Assembly: GCA_905221605.1 (NCBI GenBank)
Contig: CAJNDS010000669.1
Location: forward strand, 64,001-124,000
Direction: 5' to 3'
DNA from: Symbiodinium natans
Taxonomy: Eukaryota > Sar > Dinophyceae > Suessiales > Symbiodiniaceae
Length of the DNA: 60,000 nt
The position numbers and the translations under genes are program-made. The notes under the pieces are model-generated. The model saw only the letters and a list, made by a program, of their open reading frames with translations. It was not told where the DNA came from and did not search any database. Position 1 is the stretch's first letter. Every line of letters starts with the position of its first letter. Positions 48,217 to 60,000 of this stretch are shown piece after piece.

Positions 48217-48905
48217 TTGTCCACGGAATTCAACGCGAAAGGATTGGGGCGGGAGCCGTGCTGCCTTTTCAGTGCCATCCGTCATGCGTCCCCTCCGAAA
48301 AGCGATTCTCTGCCCTCGTATCCCTCGTTGGATTCGCCATGCCAGCGACTGACCGGAAAACCACCTGGAATTCGGAATTCGGAATCGCCCTGCTCCCGTC
48401 CAGGCCGGACGCAGCCAAAGGCAACAGCGTTGTTTCTCCTATTTGCATTGGTTTGGGGCATCGGGCGCTGGACAATGTGGCAGGGATGGCCTGCAGAGAC
48501 GAGCAACCAGTTGGACTTGGACCTGGGGAAGTCCTCTTTGCGACATTTTCGTGATACACGCCTGGCGAGGTCGGCGAGCGCCTACCGCAAGTCTGGGCAA
48601 CTGTTCTGGCACCATGTGTTGTTCCCGCAGCGCTTGGACCATCTGATGGCAAGCAATCGAGCACTTTGTCCAGCAGGCCGGCGCTGTGCACATCGGCTTT
48701 GAACAAGTGTACTCAGGGACAGCCAGTTCTTGTGTGCAGCTGTTGCCGATTGTGCTTCTGCCGAAGTGTCCTGGTCTGCCAAGAGCAGCAAATGTCTCCA
48801 GCGCAAGTCGAAACCCCAAAGTGGCAACCCTGCGCCTGCGCAGAGCACCGCTGTGATCCGTCTCTGGCGATGTCGGCCAGGGCTTGCAGTGTTGGCACCT
48901 AGGCC
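48217..48905 (+). other. GC-rich coding-like block with frame changes, possible retroelement relict
   Basis: The plus strand is open for 161 codons at 48,217-48,702 (containing LRHFRDTRLARSASAYRKSG and LFWHHVLFPQRLDHLM). A second frame continues through about 48,655-48,860 (FVQQAGAVHIGFEQVYSG, QLLPIVLLPKCPGLP). The minus strand is also open for 191 codons (49,014-48,439). The combination of long frames, high GC and a frame change resembles the blocks at 8.0-9.9 kb and 27.5-28.1 kb. No reverse-transcriptase or nuclease motif was found. Confidence 0.3.
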
Positions 48906-51240
48906 CCAAGCTGTCGCGAGCGCCCGAAATCCTAAACCATGACTCCATGACCTCAAACCAAACACCAGGTCGAGGCCCGCTACCAGGGTTAAAGATGTCT
49001 ACTGGTTTGGGCATTCATTCTTTGCCACCCGCCTCGCTAGACTCTATGCCGCCTTGCATGTGCTGAACTTCAACCGCCTTAGTCTTGCAGAAAAGTGTCG
49101 CAGGTGTCCATTCATGTTCAGCGTTCAGGCTTTCAGCTTCGGCAAGATTCGTGGGGCCATGTGCCGACACATGTCAAGTCCATCAACGTTTCCCATCCCG
49201 AGGAACTGCTCTGCCAGCCGCTCTTCAGGAAGCAAGAGAACACAAAGACCCTGAAGCCCGAACTCACAGAAAACAACTCCGCAAGCCAAGCTCACGACCC
49301 ACAGTGAGCGCCACTGAGATTGAGCCTGGATTAAGATCTGTGTTTAAATGTGTTTAAGCGGAGAGGCCGACTTGAAGGCCGTTTGAGTTGAAGAGCGTAG
49401 CTAACTTTAAAGGTCAGAGGCTGCAGACTCCAAACCCTCAAAGTCTTTCAATTTAGAAGATGCCACTGACTGAATGGAGTGAAACACTGAGTCTTAATCA
49501 CCCTGAGCCCTGAATCCTGAACCTTGAGGACGCCAACCCCTTCATTGCCTTCCCTTTCGGCGTGCTAGCCTCCACCGGCAGCGATCGCGCACCTCGCGCA
49601 AGCTGGGGCACCTAGGGATGTGCGGAGGCGTTGGGACAAGCCAGGCCAATGAAACTTCGGGGGACTCACAAAACAAGGACGAGGTGCCCGAAACGGGCCA
49701 CGTCGGCAGCCCATAGGAACCCGAGAAACCCCTTTCAAGGAACTCCTGAAAGACCGCTGCCACGACGCCCCGCCGCAAGCGCACGCGCAGTTGTAAGTAA
49801 GCATCGACAGGCATGCATTCTCACGCAGGGGTACAGCGTCACGGCACGCGCACCGTCAGCCTGCGGACCCCGGTTGGAAAAGGAAACTACCCAACCTCCT
49901 CGCTTAAACAATCTCTTAACTTTGAAAAGCTCTCAGCTCAAATCCCACCACACCCCAAATTAAGAAAGTTAAGGGCTGGATGTCCAAATCCCTCCGTGCG
50001 CGTGATTGAGAAATTGAAGGGCTCTGGGTTTGTTTAATTTAAGAAATTGAGGCGTTGGATTCCATATTAACCGACGCCACCCTCATTTAAACAAAACACA
50101 ATGTGCTATGCCTGCTATGCCTATGCAGCACCTCAGGCCCTCGGTGCCCCGGCCAGGGTGGACAGGTGGCTCAGCGCCGTAGCGGAAGCTGGAGTGGAGT
50201 TTTGCGAGGCGAAGGCCTCAACGGTTTGGGCCTCTTAAAAAGGTGGAGTCTAGAGATCTGGGGTTTGAGCTTCGGAGACAGTGCGGCGGAAGTAGGAGAG
50301 TGACTGAGTAGCTTACAGCCCTAAGCCTGAAGTCGGGCGCTTCCTGTAGTGGGATCAGGGCCTGTTGGAAGGTGTCCAGACGTGTCCAGTCTAGATTTGT
50401 TAGGACCTGGCCGCTTAGCCGCCTGCCACATCGAAAGCCACACATCCACGTATGAATTCAGCAAATCGGAAGACCCTGAAGTCGTCCGAAATCTCTAGAT
50501 CTTAAACCCCGAAGACCACCCAAGATCTGGAACAGTCTTCAGTGCCGGAGAGCTGCGGTGGGAGAAGAGCCCAACAAGAACATGCACCGTTTCCGGTGGT
50601 CTTATGCAAGGTATGATTCAGGGCCTGTTTACGGGGTGAGCTTTCCATGTGACGATAGAGAGGCGTTTCGCTTAATCTGTGATCAGGCAGGCCTCGATCT
50701 GTCCCTTTTCAAACCATGATCACTTATAACCCCCTAAATCCTGATTACTAACAGTTACTAACAGGCCAGAGGCACTCACGGGGGAGGTGACCTCCACACA
50801 TAAGCCCCCGCCAGTCCCTGCAAAAAGGGACCTTGAGAGTGCGTAGAAGTTCCGGAAACTGCTGTAGGGAAAGCAGCCGGGACAGCTCCTGCTTGGGGCG
50901 TGGACTTTGGGATTGAGGGGGTTTCAAGTGCTTGTGTTCCCTGCCCGTCGAGTTTTTATTCTGAAACTATACTCATGATACGCTTAGGGCCCGAACCGCT
51001 GCCTTCGCCAGACCCGAACACTACCCAGTAGCTTCCTTTGAGGCAATGGAAAGCTCGTGTCGAGGTTCTTTTCAGGCTTATCGATGTGGTTATCTCGTTT
51101 TCGTTTCGCACATCTTGCTTCGGGATTTAGAGCAGCAAGCCAGCAAAATCCAGAGTTTGATGGGACTTGCCTCGAGGGAGCTGTGTCATCGCTTGAGCGG
51201 GCGGGGGTTAGTTCAAGTCGAGAAAACGAATTGGCTCCCT
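48906..51240. other. Intergenic or unassigned sequence
   Basis: No exon could be supported. Short frames only, and a direct repeat of TGCTATGCC at 50,102-50,120. Confidence 0.45.
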
Positions 51241-51249
51241 CCCTCTTCC

Positions 51250-51281
<32 letters not shown>

Positions 51282-51395
51282 CTCTTCCTCTTCCTCTTCC
51301 TCTTCCTCTTCCTCTTCTTCTTCTTCTTCTGCTTCTTCTGCTTCTGCTTCTGCTTCTTCTTCTTCTTCTTCTTTTTCTTCTTCTTCTTTTTCTTC
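51241..51395 (+). repeat. TTC/TCC pyrimidine microsatellite
   Basis: About 155 bp of pyrimidine on the plus strand, built of TTCTTC, CCTCTT and GCTTCT variants. It gives poly-Ser, poly-Phe or Arg-rich frames that I regard as compositional. Confidence 0.95.
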
Positions 51396-51652
51396 TCATG
51401 CCGGGCTCTCGAAACTCCTGAGACCTCACTTTGGAGTCAAAAAACCTTTGGAAAGCCAAAACCTGGGATATATGAGGTTCCTGCCGCCTGAAGCCTTCAA
51501 CTCCGAATAGTTGTGGGTGCTCAGTACAATAACATCCTACTGAGCTGCAAGCCCCAAGCCGAAGTTAACATCGCCCAAGCACAAAGTCATGCACACCAAA
51601 ACCTGAAGCTGAACAAAGCACCGGAAGCCCTTGCCGAAAGCCAATTCAGCAG

Positions 51653-51962
51653 AATCTGCCTGGTCGTCGCTCAACCAGAAATTGAGGCACTCGATGCTGG
51701 CGCTGCAAGCGCCCACACCTTTCCCAGGTTTTCTGGTGTATGGTTCAGGTTTGGAGGCATGGGTTAGCTCGAGAAGGCTTTCCTCGTTTGCTTCTCATCC
51801 GCTCCCTGCTTTGGTTTTACAGACGAAGGCAGCAACGGCTCTGGACATGATGTGTTTGGCCTCTCCGCCCACAACCCGAAAATGGTTTGTCAACCCGATA
51901 CTCGAGGCGTGTGCACTATCGCCCTGGCGCCCCCCAACACCGACTTGCCAGCAGACGGCTGA
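51653..51962 (+). CDS. 3' end of an unidentified gene (two exons)
   Basis: The exon 51653-51708 (frame open upstream to about 51,513; contains VVAQPEIEALDAGAA) ends at CAA|GCGCCC, a GC donor. It joins in phase to 51823-51962, which follows a strong pyrimidine-rich acceptor (TTTGGTTTTACAG). The second exon reads NEGSNGSGHDVFGLSAHN, VCQPDTRGVCTIALAPP and ends in TGA at 51,960-51,962. Third positions are GC-rich. I do not recognise the protein. A longer plus-strand frame across the same segment (51,631-52,074) competes with this reading. Confidence 0.4.
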
Positions 51963-53960
51963 AGGCCTGCTGGAAACTCTGAGATGCGCCGGAGCCTGGT
52001 GGCGAGGTTGCTTTGGAAGCCGTGAGACGGTGAACAATCACGTACGGACTGGGCTCCTAAAAGTATCTGAATGAGACCGTTGAGGAGCAGCTTCAAAGTC
52101 CTCGGAGGCTGGGCTGAGGATCTCAGGCTGCTCTGAATAAGGGGCCATGAAAGGCCTTGGTCTTGAGTCCAGGACTTCAGACACAGACATAGACCGTGAC
52201 TGAGTCATCCTCACAAGCACCTCAAGAACCCTCTGAGGTAGAACATCCCAAAGAGCTCTGAAACACCCTTCCAAACACTTTGGAAGATGTGGCCCAACAC
52301 GATGTGAATTCAACGCCAATTCCACCCGACCGAAAGCCCTCCCCACATTTGTAAGATTTGAAGGCTGGCTCTGGATGGGGAACCACTCTTTTGACACTGT
52401 GAGGGAATATTCACGATCGGATGACGGGATCTATCTGCAAGATTTTGCTTTGAGGCTTAGGGTGCGGAGTGTGCCACTGCAAACACAAAAACAATCAAAC
52501 ACTAAAAACCTCCGAAGCCTCCAGGCATCCCAAGCTGTAACACATATGACACACCCGTAAATGAAGCCAGCTGCACAGGGCGAAAATGTTGCAGAGGCCA
52601 CCTCACATGGTGCGGCTAATCGGGATGCAGCTCCTTGAACAAGCTCTCAAACATTCTCAAGCCCTGAGCAACCCACTTTCTAGCTTCTCTGGAAGATCTT
52701 CAGGGCTAAGGGGTGCAAGATGCCTAGGTTGGGAAGCAAGAAGGGGGGCTCAGTGTTGCTGAGCACCCCCACACCCTGCATCCCGAAGCTCCCACCGACA
52801 CCCCACCCACATTACCCACTATCTGGCAGCCTTTGTTGGGAAGCCGCTAGGAAAGCATGTCTGAGGGAGAGGCCCCCTCGGGCAACAGGCTTTGGGTGTA
52901 GGAGCTCGTTCGCTTCAGCCGGCTCTGAACAATTCGGGTGTATTCTGAGGGAGGCGGGATGCGTGGTCTTAGCGTTATCGGGGTGTGGAGATTCAGGCTT
53001 CATAGTCACCCAATTCACATCCCTACATCCTCCTAACATCACTCTCAACGGCTTTTAACGGCTTTGCGCATCCGAAGTTGGAAGCAGTCTGAACCTCTAG
53101 GGGTCGGACTGTGGGGAAGGTTGGCCTCCTGTACCAGCACCAACGTCCCACAGGCAATCCTGCCGCAGTCAGAAGCTCTGTTGATCGCAGACCGGAAGAC
53201 TTAAAATTCGTCGAAGCTTCAGCGCAAGAGTGGAGAAAGAGATTCCAAAGGGTTGGAGGTAAAAGGTTTACCGGGGGTAGACTATGCTAGACTTCTTGGA
53301 TCCAAAGAGTCCGCGAGGCGGGGCTCTGTAGATGTACATAGTGAGCTGGCGAGATCGAAGAGCCCCGCGGGTGCGGGCCTTCCTACCTGCAAAGTGTAGC
53401 TTCGGCTTTGATAGATTTGGGGGCATTCCCCCAAAGGTGACCTAACCGTCCCCCAAGCCCTAAGACCACCCCCAAGCACTTGCCGCCAAGCTCAATTCAC
53501 CCAGAAACCTCTGAAAGCACAGAGCAAGGTCCGAGGCCCGAGCAACCGACAGGCAAAAGTCTCCAAGGTCTTTTTTAAAGTTCAACCCGAAGTTCACCCT
53601 AAGCAAGGCTTTCTGTCTGGGGAGTCCAAGGTTTGCGGGTGGCGGATGTGAGTTTCTAGGACAACTAAAATAAAAAATGTTGACGACACTCCGAATACGC
53701 TCCATGTGTACAGGGAGCAGGACTCCTCGCAGTCCTCACAGCTGGCCTCACACAAAACTCAATCCTCAGCCCCAAGGCCTCTCCGCGTGCGAGGCAAAGT
53801 ATTGGGCCGGTAGTCTGGACAAATGCCTCGGGCGCTTGCGAGGTTCGTTGTGGCAATGGCATTTTGGGCTTCAAGCTGTTGCCTTCTTACGGCTGAGGGG
53901 CTCCAGTTGCAGATTAGGTTCAAGACATGAGGCTTTCTGGGTTTGGGGTGTTGGAACACG
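51963..53960. other. Intergenic or unassigned sequence
   Basis: No exon could be supported. Frames are short and without recognisable motifs. Confidence 0.5.
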
Positions 53961-55555
53961 CTAGTCACTAGAATCACTAGAACCAGGAAGACATCTCAGC
54001 TGCACGGATATGCACGAAGTAGCGCGCTCCCTCTATGTTTTGAACATTTTTGAACTCTTTCGCAGCCATCTGCGTCACTGCGAGGCATACATGGCATGCC
54101 TCACCCATAGCGGATGTACACAGCAGCTCCGTCATGGTGGCCTTAGCTGCATACGGGATATGGTAAGGCTGTGGAGAGTCCAGGGAGCTCAAACGAAGCT
54201 CAAAAAGGTTCCAACATCAAACCCAAAGTAACGGACGTTGTAGGCATGCCTGTTGCTCTTGAAGTTGTTCTCACCATAGAGCACGGCGTTACTATCATCA
54301 TTCCTCACGGCAGTGCCATGGTCGGTGTCGCTGATCCACGGGTCTTCGTTGTGACCACGTCGCCTATACATTCGGGCCTTGTGGGGGCCCGCGTTTTGCC
54401 ACGAGCTCTTGATGTCCCGCTCTCCGTTGTTGTATGTGCCATACACTTGGTCCTTTGCCATCACCATCCATTTCTTCAGGTCACCCGTGGCAAACATGAA
54501 GTCTACAAAATCATCACTTTCGAACTCTGTAAGCTGATCCGTGTCCTGAGCTTGGAAGCAGTTCACCCCCAAACGCAAGAGCCCAGAAACAGCCCGACCG
54601 TCTACTGGACTGGCATACATGTCATCACCACTGCTTCTATGGATAACCCAAAAGAAGAAAACGATGCCACGATCACGCGAGTGTCCGGGAACCACACATC
54701 GCCAGTGGACACCGACCGTACAAGGCACCAACCACCACCGCCGATGCTCTGGACGTCGCCGCCACCCATCTTGCCCTTGGCCTCTGAGGAACTCAGGTCG
54801 GTTTACATGTCTAGACATGTTTAGACATGTTAAGGGGTTTGGCTAAATTTGAGTATCGTGACGCAGCAGCGCTGTGTTGCGACATGCGCACGCTCTATGA
54901 ACACTCCTACGCCTATCGACGGTCTGCAGTAGTTCTTGTTCGTACGTGTTGGGGGTTTTAGGCAAGTGACTGACCCATTGACTGACCAATCCTGGCCTGA
55001 CCGACTGACACGAGGTAAGAAAACACAACAGAAGAAGGCCGACAACTCTAGGAAAAGCCACCCCACCCACCCACCCCCATCGAGGTTGAGGTTCGCATTG
55101 GCGCTGCTTGCAGTACTTGCCGCCTTTGCCAAGGGCAAGGCACTGGTCATTGTCAGCGACGCCGCATTGAACGTTGCGCCCTGGAGTCCACAAAACTGAG
55201 GCTAACATGCCAATGGGGTGTACGGGTGTGCTGTTACTGTTTGGGTTTTGGCACCAATGCAAGTTGTGCAGTCCTGCTGACATAGGCCTGTAATAGTTCT
55301 TGCACTCATCCAGTGAGAGCTCGTCACAGCGCTTGCCTTTCAAGGGGGCGCCCACGCCTCCACAGAACAGATGCATTCAAATCTGCAACCTGCAGCCTCA
55401 AGGCGACTGCAAAACTTCTTCTACTCGAGGCTTGCCGAACTAACAACTCTTCCCATCGCGCATTCCAAGTCGCAGAAGGCAGATTCACTGTCCGCGACTG
55501 TCTTCAAAGCCGCAGATCCAGCAAGACCCAGCAAGCACAGGAGGCCATGCTTCAT
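53961..55555 (-). CDS. Small secreted protein with a dinoflagellate-type 'FATGD...KW...DPWIS' domain
   Basis: Seven minus-strand exons chain in phase to 244 residues: 55555-55453, 55336-55238, 55180-55095, 54748-54686, 54545-54233, 54141-54105 and (weak) 53994-53961. Intron 5' ends are GA, GT, GA, GA, GT, GT. The ATG at 55,555 starts a signal peptide (MKHGLLCLLGLAGSAA). A Cys-containing region follows (SAFCDLECAMG, RCDELSLDECKNYY, NDQCLALGKGGKYCKQRQC). The domain begins GGGWCLVRSVSTGDVWFP and continues FMFATGDLKKWMVMAKD, YRRRGHNEDPWISDTDHG, VLYGENNF and HHDGAAVYIRY. I recall this signature as recurrent in predicted dinoflagellate proteins; its function is unknown to me. The N-terminal part is probably disulphide-bonded. 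The last exon and stop are uncertain. Confidence 0.75.
54805..54820. repeat. 16-bp perfect palindrome with an adjacent half-copy
   Basis: ACATGTCTAGACATGT is its own reverse complement and is followed by TTAGACATGT. It lies in the intron just upstream of exon 54748-54686 of the secreted-protein gene. No known binding site is implied. Confidence 0.8.
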
Positions 55556-55559
55556 TGCC

Positions 55560-58500
55560 GCCCTGTAGCCTGTTGATTCGTTGAAATCACCGGCCACGTG
55601 GCTGCAGGACTCACCATGCTGACAATGCTGACACATCAGGGTCTTCAAAAACACCTTTCGCTTCAGCTTGGTCTTCAACCCTCTCGGTTGAGGTCTGGCA
55701 ATTTCTCTCAGCCCTCTTCGGGTCCAGGCTCTGCCACTTTCACAGATTCAAGGGGGTAAGACACGTTGGACAGAAAGCGGAAAGCGACAATCTCGGGACA
55801 TTGAGAAGGGCACTGGAGTGTTTGAACTATGCCTGACAGTGGCATGCGTTGCAGTTTCCAAAAGTCTCCCGTGCATGAGCACCGGGATCGACAGGTGGGC
55901 GTTTGAGAATGGAGTTTCACCGGCGGATGGCCCATGCAAAAACCCATGTGCGCCTGCTAGAAGCCGTAGCTGAGGTCAACAAATCAAACTACGTACCATG
56001 TATCGGCCAGCTGCGAATTCCTCAAGATACTACAGTAGTTTCTTGAACCATGTGTTCGCCCCTCCTCGACTCCTCGACTAGTCTTCGACATAACCCCCGG
56101 GGACCCGAAAGCGCGAAGGCCTGAATGAAGCCTGAACTGGAAGCCGCGAAGGACGAATAAGGACGAACCCTGAAGAGGCCTCGGAAGATAAAGGCGAGCG
56201 GCTGAGTCAGAAGAAGCAGCGTCGGCACGAGCTCGCTGTTGCCAATGAGGCGAATACAAAGCCTGGCACCGCAGCGACTGTGGACCCCACATCTTGAGTC
56301 CCGCCATGCGCTGGCCCATCCTATACTCTTGGCGAAGCGCCACGACACGGATTGCAGTGGACATGTCTCCCACCTCCTCCTTAACTTCGGAGAAAATGCT
56401 TACTGATTCCGCCTATGGGCTGCCAATAAAGTTTCCGCAGGGCTTAGGACTTAGGACAGCTTAGGAAATTTTAGAATGTAGAACGTTTGGAACAACTGCT
56501 TCACTTACTTGAGTCTGCACTTCAATGCACCACCTTCGGGTCGTAGTGGCGCAAAGCACAGACGGCACAAACGGCATGTGCCCAGGAGATTGAAGACCAC
56601 AGCTCAGGTGCACGCAACAACAATCCGCAACAGTCGGTGACTATGCTCTGGGGTTCTGAGTGCTTTCCTTTCTCAGACGCATCGCGAGACTTTCGCGGAC
56701 ACGTTGCTTTACATCTTAAGACCCGTCTAAATAAATCCAGAGGCACGGACCTTGACATTTTCCCTCAGACGTGTTTCCTACAACGCGGAAGCAGCTCCAA
56801 ACATAAACAATCATGAATGCGATAGACTCAGGCATTCATCCCTGGCTGCAGCAGCGTGCAGCAGCATGTTGCAGATTCCAACATATCATATCTATTGATG
56901 CTAGCATCGCGCGGATCAAAGAATTCGACGTCAGTCACACAGAACGAACGGCAAAGCGCCTTTTGAACGGATCCTTAAAGTCCGGTTCAAGCCCTCTGCA
57001 TCCCAAGTATACTTCTGTCTGTCGTTAGCATGGAAAAGATGCTCCTCAAACACTGCTACACCCAAGCCCAACAATGCTGGCGTACTAGAGTCTAACCCTT
57101 GAGCCCAGCCAACAGCCCGCCCTACATTACCCTCGACACAACCCCTCGCTGGGCACTGGTACTCCAACCATTTGGTTTAGGATCTTCGATTTGAAGCTTC
57201 GCCCAAGCCTCGCCCTGCCCTCGCCCTGCACCAAGAGTGCCAGCAAGGCCGAAGAGTGTTCACGATGAGACGCTCAATGAACTGCATCTCCGTGAGGCCA
57301 TTGCCCGCGATGACATACTGCCGGGTTGCGTGGCTTTAGGGCTTTTGGGGGATTTAGGGGGCTTCGCTTCGCTGAAGTTTCAGGCCCTTTGCGAGGGTTG
57401 AAAATCCTGGGGATCATCGACAGAAAGTACAGCGCGTCTTGGGGCGTGGGGAGCAAGGAGCCAGAATCCGCTTGTGCCTGTTCGCTTCGGCGTTTCGGGA
57501 ACGCTGCGTGCTACAGTCAGCCGAACCCCCGCCTGGAGGAGCTTCTCGAAGTGAGTGCTCACCAGAGGCCATATGTGCGACCTCAGAATCGGGGGCGCGT
57601 CTGGCACTTTCCACCGGGTCGAGCAGCTTTTTGCCCTGAAAGGCGTACGCCCTGCATGAACAGCAATCATAAAACGCCCCCCAAGACGACAGAGCCAAGA
57701 ACACCCTAGAACGCTTACAGGCTAAACGTGTCCTTGCCATCTTGCTGCCGGTGGTTTCGGACACCGTGGAAGCTAGCAGATATCTATAATTTAAGTTTGG
57801 CATTCCGAGCATGTGCATCCAAGCCCGAATCCTATCGCCGTCGTCGCAATCCGTTTACCAGAAGCTGTCCCAAACCTGAAACGCGTGACCCATCATCACC
57901 CGAAGCCCCAAAGTCACCAACCCAGGCCCTGAACCCTCAACTTTCACATCTCCAAGCGTCACTTAAAGCCTAAAATTACGACTGCGCATCCTGCCACAGT
58001 GCCGCCCACGGCGCCGCCCACAGCTAAACCTGATTGAAGGACCATCCTGAACCCTAGATCCTGATTCCCCCTTCCCGCAGCTCGGGCACCGGGCAGGCAA
58101 TGGCTGGCGGGCAGCGGCATACAGGTGAGGTTGGTCAGCAGCTCCAGGCCTCGGGGCTGCTCCCAGGGCTGCTCCGGAGTTGGGGGGGGGGGGTTTTCTC
58201 CTGGACGGCTTGGCGTGGTTCCGATTGCTTGTTCTGGATGAGGCTTCAGCGGCTTCAGGGCTCTGGTCTTCAGTGATGTAGGAGATTTGCCAGCATTCGT
58301 TGGCCTTTGGGGGAAAGGCGTGGGGCTCTTCACTCATTCAGAAGCTCTTGCGCTAGGGCGAGAGATGCGATGAGTTTGGTGTCAGACTGCGAACTGTCAG
58401 GACGCCTAGGTTTCATGTGTTCAGAGCTTATGGATGTAGGTGATCTAGGGATTCCACTCCTTCAAAACCTGAAAGACAAGCGTGGGAAGTAAGCACCCCG

Positions 58501-60000
58501 AAGGACCTTCATTCATTCAAGCTGAAAGCATTTTTAAGGAGCTAACAGCTAACGACCACATGGGGCCTTTTGCACTTGATCTCTTCACCATTGACCCCTT
58601 GTTTAACCGGCTCGTGGGATCACTCTTCACAGGTCCTAGACCAACAGCGTGATGAACGAAGCAAACGAAGTGAACTAGCGAACCCAAAGAATCCCATGGA
58701 AACTGCCACACGTTCGGTTCATTATAGGAGCTCTGCTGTTAGTCCGGGGGCGAGGTCAACAAGTACAACATAATGACGTGGAACGACCGCCGGAACAAAG
58801 ACTTTGATCATGAAATGGACCGTTGAGTCGTGAAGTCACAGCCAGGAATGAGGGTAAAGAGCCCTGAAATTTGCTGTAGTTGAGGGAGTAGCCAAAGGTT
58901 CGAGCGGCATTTCACTGGTCGTGCGATGAAACTGAGCTATAGTTGTCAAGTACTGCATGAGAGATGTTTTTCCAGTCATAGAGGGCGAGTCCTTTGGACC
59001 AGGGCTTGGTTCAAGCGTGCTGTCGCGGGCTTTTGCCAATCTGCTCAGCCGCGTACAGAAGACGGGATCTGCCACATCATGCCAGCTTGCTCCACCCACC
59101 TGACCATTCCAACGAGAGGCTGGTTGTTGTTTACATCCTTTCTCTGGGCTCCTCAAACCCTCAACTCGAAGCATGGCAACACACGAAGCAGGCCTCGTCC
59201 AAGGGCTCCGCCGTGGTTGGACTTTGCCCCTGCCACTGGTAGCAAAATAGGGCTTTAACCTGTAGGGTTCACCGGGATGGGCGATAGGCGTAGGGCTAAG
59301 CATCAGAAGCGGCTACAGCAACAAGCAGTTTGCATTGGCTTCAGAACGACCCGCTTGAGAAGGCTGGCACTCTACACAGTTTGAACATTCCTGAACTGCC
59401 TACGACGTGACGTGTGCAATGTGAGTGTTTGGCATCCTGCGCGAACCATCGCGACGGCTTGGAAAGCTGCACCAGCGCCTGCCAGTCGCAGCAAGAGGTT
59501 TCAGGTCTTAGGGAGTTCACGTAGTTTAGGGAGTTTAGGCAGTTAAGGACTGATGCTTGTTGGAAAGCAGCGCTCTGCAACTTGGGGGACTTACGTACCT
59601 CCATTCCCAGTCGAAAGGCTTTGGCATGCATCCAACACTGCCGGTCGCAAACCTGAAGATTCCTTCCTTGGGTCCGCCAGCCCTGAAATGCCTGAAGTCA
59701 GTCGGGGTAATGAGGAGTGGTCCTGCTATCTTACTGATTCAGAACGGCACGGCTCGTAATTGTTGCTTCCAAAGCTCTATTTGTGAGAGAACTGGGGTAT
59801 GAGGAAAAGTAAAGATTCTGGGACACGATGGCCTGTGGCGATCGGAAGATCGAGGCTTCGGTTTCCGAAGTAGGGACTGGTAGCAAAAACTGGCATCCAA
59901 CGCAGCCGTGCCTTAGCCAAGCACTGTAAGCTCTCCGGCGATACTTTCGCGATGCCCGTGGCGCTGAGGACCCTGGAGCAGAGGATTGCAGTTTGACTGG
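55560..60000. other. Intergenic or unassigned sequence
   Basis: No exon could be supported. The open frames at 55,984-56,373, 57,326-57,818, 57,959-58,337 and 58,836-59,303 overlap other frames on both strands and match no family I recognise. A G run lies at about 58,182-58,192. The promoter of the secreted-protein gene would lie just right of 55,555, but no TATA-like or other element was identified. Confidence 0.4.

Noticed and set aside
51046-51510. 154-codon plus-strand frame with a poly-Ser centre and an Arg-rich antisense frame
   Set aside because: The frame is carried by a TTC/TCC microsatellite; the flanks show no domain and several frames are open.
54171-54824. 217-codon plus-strand frame
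   Set aside because: It is the shadow of the minus-strand exon carrying the FATGD and DPWIS motifs.
1-60000. Prokaryotic operons, Shine-Dalgarno sites or insertion sequences
   Set aside because: The best genes are intron-rich with signal peptides and eukaryotic splice patterns, and intergenic DNA is long and repeat-rich.

Overview
This window looks like nuclear DNA of an alveolate, most likely a dinoflagellate. The genes that can be followed are split into many short exons (27 to about 310 bp), separated by introns from about 40 bp to 2.6 kb. Many intron 5' ends that keep the reading frame are GC or GA instead of GT, and most 3' ends are AG followed by G, a pattern known from dinoflagellates. 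A 116-bp block of TTTAGGG-type telomeric heptads and many degenerate copies of that motif fit the same group. I found no dinoflagellate spliced-leader sequence, rRNA or tRNA. Splice junctions were placed by hand from reading-frame continuity and protein resemblance, so they are models and not transcript evidence.

Region by region: 1-25,690 is mostly non-coding, with a possible small minus-strand gene near 3.6-4.2 kb, a GC-rich coding-like block at 8.0-9.9 kb, an open minus-strand frame at 14.0-14.5 kb and the telomeric block at 18.7 kb. From 35,451 down to 25,698 on the minus strand lies the best gene: a secreted purple-acid-phosphatase-like metallophosphoesterase with 18 phase-compatible exons plus a probable signal-peptide exon. 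Its introns hold a 660-bp CAG-type repeat and a frameshifted reverse-transcriptase relict in the opposite orientation. Weak minus-strand exon candidates follow at 36-37.8 kb.

From 42.07 to 44.86 kb there is a 532-bp tandem array (about 5.3 copies). If two tiny introns per unit are removed, each unit becomes exactly 151 codons in one continuous plus-strand frame, suggesting a repeat-protein gene; one copy carries a 1-bp deletion. A plus-strand multi-exon gene of unknown family follows at 45.4-46.5 kb, then a minus-strand multi-exon gene at 48.1-47.5 kb, a two-exon plus-strand gene end at 51.65-51.96 kb, and a seven-exon minus-strand gene at 55.56-53.96 kb encoding a small secreted cysteine-containing protein of a type I recall from dinoflagellate proteomes.

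Two of the gene products (the phosphatase and the 54-55 kb protein) carry N-terminal signal peptides. No functional cluster or operon-like logic is visible. Stretches not listed as genes show no exon that I can support, though short exons could easily be missed by eye.
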